DNA of 15,636 bases, from contig JANWHO010000100.1 in NCBI GenBank assembly GCA_025450375.1, forward strand, positions 1 to 15,636, read 5' to 3'. This document shows positions 13,980-15,636 of the stretch, piece by piece. This DNA is from Chloroflexota bacterium (lineage in GTDB: Bacteria; Chloroflexota; UBA5177; JANWHV01). The position numbers were made by a program, and so were the translations under genes. The notes under the pieces were generated by a model, which was not told the origin of the DNA, did no database searches, and saw nothing but the letters and a program-made list of their open reading frames with translations. The first letter of the stretch is position 1; every line of letters begins with the position of its first letter.

Positions 13980-14010
13980 ATCCACCGATCGGCTCGCGGC
14001 ATCCACCGAT
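13980..14010. repeat. Direct repeat with 21-bp pitch upstream of ligA
   Basis: ATCCACCGAT occurs at 13980-13989 and again at 14001-14010, exactly 21 bp apart (two helical turns), in the spacer between the divergent ABC ATPase and ligase genes. It may be a tandem binding site. Nothing else in 13866-14123 is recognised apart from the two ribosome binding sites. Confidence 0.45.
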
Positions 14011-14123
14011 TGACGGATCCGGGATGACATGCCCATGAGCCTTTCGTGCACGAACGCCCTTTCACGCGCTTCGCACCCGTGTAGAGTAATAGGAGAGAGC
14101 TGAGTGGAGGCAAGGGGGCTGAA

Positions 14124-15636
14124 GTGGAAGACGCGGTGACAGTGGAGCAGGTCCGGACCGTGGCAACGCGCGTGGCGGCTATTCTGAATGGCGCCTCCGC
14201 CGAGCCCGTGGAAATCGACGAGTTGCTGAGCGCGGCCGATACGGCCTACTACGACGAGGACGCGCCGATCATCGACGACGCGAGCTACGATAGACTGGCT
14301 GAACTGGCGAAGGCATTGACCGGTCAGGCCCACCAGGTGTTGGGCGAGGTGAGCGGCGAGTTGGTGGCCATCCCCCATGCCTACCCAACCCTGTCGCTGC
14401 AGAAAGCATATAGCGCGGAGGAGATTTACCGGTTCAAGGAATCAGCCGCCCGGACCCTGGGACTGGCGGGCGGCCCCGATGCCCTGGCCCTCTCGATCGA
14501 GCCGAAGATCGACGGTCTGACCCTGGTCCTGCAATACGCCGGCGGCCGCCTTGCCCGCGCGCTCACCCGCGGCAACGGGAAGATCGGCGAGGATGTGACC
14601 CATAACGTGCGCGGCCTGGCGGGTGTGCCCGCGGAGATACCCGAGCGGGAACGCACGCTTTATATCCGCGGTGAAGCATATCTGCCGCTCTCCCGCTTCG
14701 CCGCCCTACACGCAGCGGGCGAGGACGTCGCGACCGCCCGCAACACGGCGGCCGGCGATCTGCGCCGTAAAACCGGATCGCAATCGGCAAACGCCGGCGG
14801 TGTCAATCGGGCCCAGGCCCACGGGATCACCTTCCTGGCCTATGGTATCGAGGGTTGGGAACTGAGCGACCGCATGCCTACCCAGCCGGAGGTGGATGGC
14901 TGCCTCGCTGCCTGGGGCTTCACGGTCCCCGAGTATCGGGTGGCGAGCGAGGGCCCTGGCCCCGACGAGCAGTTTGATCAGCCGACAACCGAGACCGGTC
15001 GGGCCATTGCCGATCTGTTGGATACGGTGGGAGGCGCCGATTTCGCCATGGATGGCCTGGTGCTCAAAGTCGCGAACCGCGATTGGCAACGCCGGCTCGG
15101 CGCCTCGGAGAAGACGCCCCGCTGGGCCATCGCCTACAAGCGACTGGGGATGGAGTACGAGGCGACCGTGCGGTCCGTGCAGTGGCAGGTTGGCCGGGTT
15201 GGCCAGGTAACCCCGGTCCTGATCTGTGACCCAATCGACATGGACGGGGCGCAGGTGACACACTATACGGCTCACCACGCGGCCTTCTATCGGGCTCTGG
15301 GGGCTGGCACCGGAGCCCGGATCATCGTCACCCGTGCCGGCGACGTGATCCCCAAGGTGCTCCGCCTAGCGATCGGACAGGAACCCGATCTCGATCTGCC
15401 GGTCCCCGATCATTGCCCAAGTTGTGGCACTCCGCTCCATTTGCGGAATGAGAAAGTGCTGGAGTGTCGCAACGCGGCCTGCCCACCCAAGCTGCGCAAG
15501 GCCCTGGATCACTATGCCGCTCGGGACAACATGGACATCGAGGGTCTGGGCCCGGAAGTGATCGAGGCGCTGGTTAGCGGCGGTCATATCCACTCACCAG
15601 TCGATCTCTACCGGCTGACCGCGGACGATCTAGCGG
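14124..15636 (+). CDS. ligA: NAD-dependent DNA ligase LigA-like, 3' end beyond window
   Basis: 504 codons are visible. The enzyme seals nicks in DNA using NAD+. The N-terminal Ia domain has YYDEDAPIIDDASYDRL. The adenylation domain has catalytic K128 in EPKIDGLTLVL, RGNGKIGEDVTHNVR, IRGEAYLP, ARNTAAGDLR, MDGLVLK and PRWAIAYK. The OB fold has VGRVGQVTPVL and ITRAGDVIPKV-like VTRAGDVIPKV. The zinc finger Cys are C431, C434, C448 and C453, followed by the HhH start MDIEGLGPEVIEAL. The BRCT region lies outside. GTG at 14124 follows GGGGG by 5 nt. Several motifs deviate from the housekeeping form (ARNTAAG for RNAAAG, TAHHAAFY for the usual TLHN segment), so it may be a divergent or second LigA. 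Confidence 0.9.
   Translation, partial: MEDAVTVEQVRTVATRVAAILNGASAEPVEIDELLSAADTAYYDEDAPIIDDASYDRLAELAKALTGQAHQVLGEVSGELVAIPHAYPTLSLQKAYSAEEIYRFKESAARTLGLAGGPDALALSIEPKIDGLTLVLQYAGGRLARALTRGNGKIGEDVTHNVRGLAGVPAEIPERERTLYIRGEAYLPLSRFAALHAAGEDVATARNTAAGDLRRKTGSQSANAGGVNRAQAHGITFLAYGIEGWELSDRMPTQPEVDGCLAAWGFTVPEYRVASEGPGPDEQFDQPTTETGRAIADLLDTVGGADFAMDGLVLKVANRDWQRRLGASEKTPRWAIAYKRLGMEYEATVRSVQWQVGRVGQVTPVLICDPIDMDGAQVTHYTAHHAAFYRALGAGTGARIIVTRAGDVIPKVLRLAIGQEPDLDLPVPDHCPSCGTPLHLRNEKVLECRNAACPPKLRKALDHYAARDNMDIEGLGPEVIEALVSGGHIHSPVDLYRLTADDLA

Noticed and set aside
13881..14378. 165-codon minus-strand open frame
   Set aside because: Overlaps the start of the ligase gene in antisense; no supporting motif or ribosome site.
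1..15636. CRISPR array, tRNA, rRNA, transposase or phage integrase
   Set aside because: No regularly spaced repeats, cloverleaf-like sequence or recombinase motifs were seen on either strand.

Overview
The window is a GC-rich bacterial chromosomal segment. It carries two OmpR-type two-component systems, an HtrA protease, a polyphosphate kinase 2, a very large SARP/BTAD–NTPase–TPR regulator, a broken ABC-2 exporter and the start of an NAD-dependent DNA ligase. The large regulator starts with a small Cys-rich DUF6788-like module, and REP/BIME-like palindromes lie nearby. Together with the gene styles this points to Chloroflexota (Thermomicrobia/Ktedonobacteria-like). That placement is inference from gene style only, because no rRNA or other decisive marker is present.

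Layout. 1-878: a TetR-family regulator (+) faces a consensus leftward promoter with a TetR-like palindrome, and probably the first codons of a divergent gene that runs off the window. 879-1269: mostly non-coding, but it holds a decayed 3' fragment of an ATP synthase beta subunit gene. 1270-2147: a carboxymuconolactone decarboxylase/AhpD-like gene (-) and the first ~22 codons of a divergent ECF41-type sigma factor. They are separated by two back-to-back promoters that fit the ECF41 consensus with exact 16-nt spacers. 2148-4331: response regulator plus sensor kinase operon (-). 4477-5757: VOC protein plus PPK2 operon (-). 5758-6080: divergent regulatory region with a 39-bp near-perfect palindrome. 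6081-9410: response regulator, sensor kinase and HtrA (+), ending in a strong intrinsic terminator. 9411-9777: non-coding and rich in inverted repeats, including a paired 25-bp element. 9778-13095: the giant regulator. 12925-13865: remains of an ABC-2 transporter (-). 14124-15636: ligA-like gene, cut by the window edge.

Two circuits can be read directly. The second two-component system and htrA share one promoter design: GTCAT repeats at an 11-bp pitch, placed exactly 10 nt upstream of a TAnnnT -10 box. The repeat occurs twice before the response-regulator gene and four times before htrA. This suggests an autoregulated envelope-stress module comparable to CssRS–HtrA, CiaRH–HtrA or MprAB–PepD. 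The ECF41 pair keeps both promoters and the target gene but has lost almost all of the sigma factor, so any control must come from elsewhere in the genome.

The most unusual overall trait is the density of broken genes. These are atpD (3' end only), the ECF41 sigma gene (5' end only), an ABC ATPase (internal deletion with a frame change), an ABC permease (5' end only) and the regulator, which lost its own stop and now reads antisense through the permease remnant. They look like deletion scars, but assembly error should be excluded.
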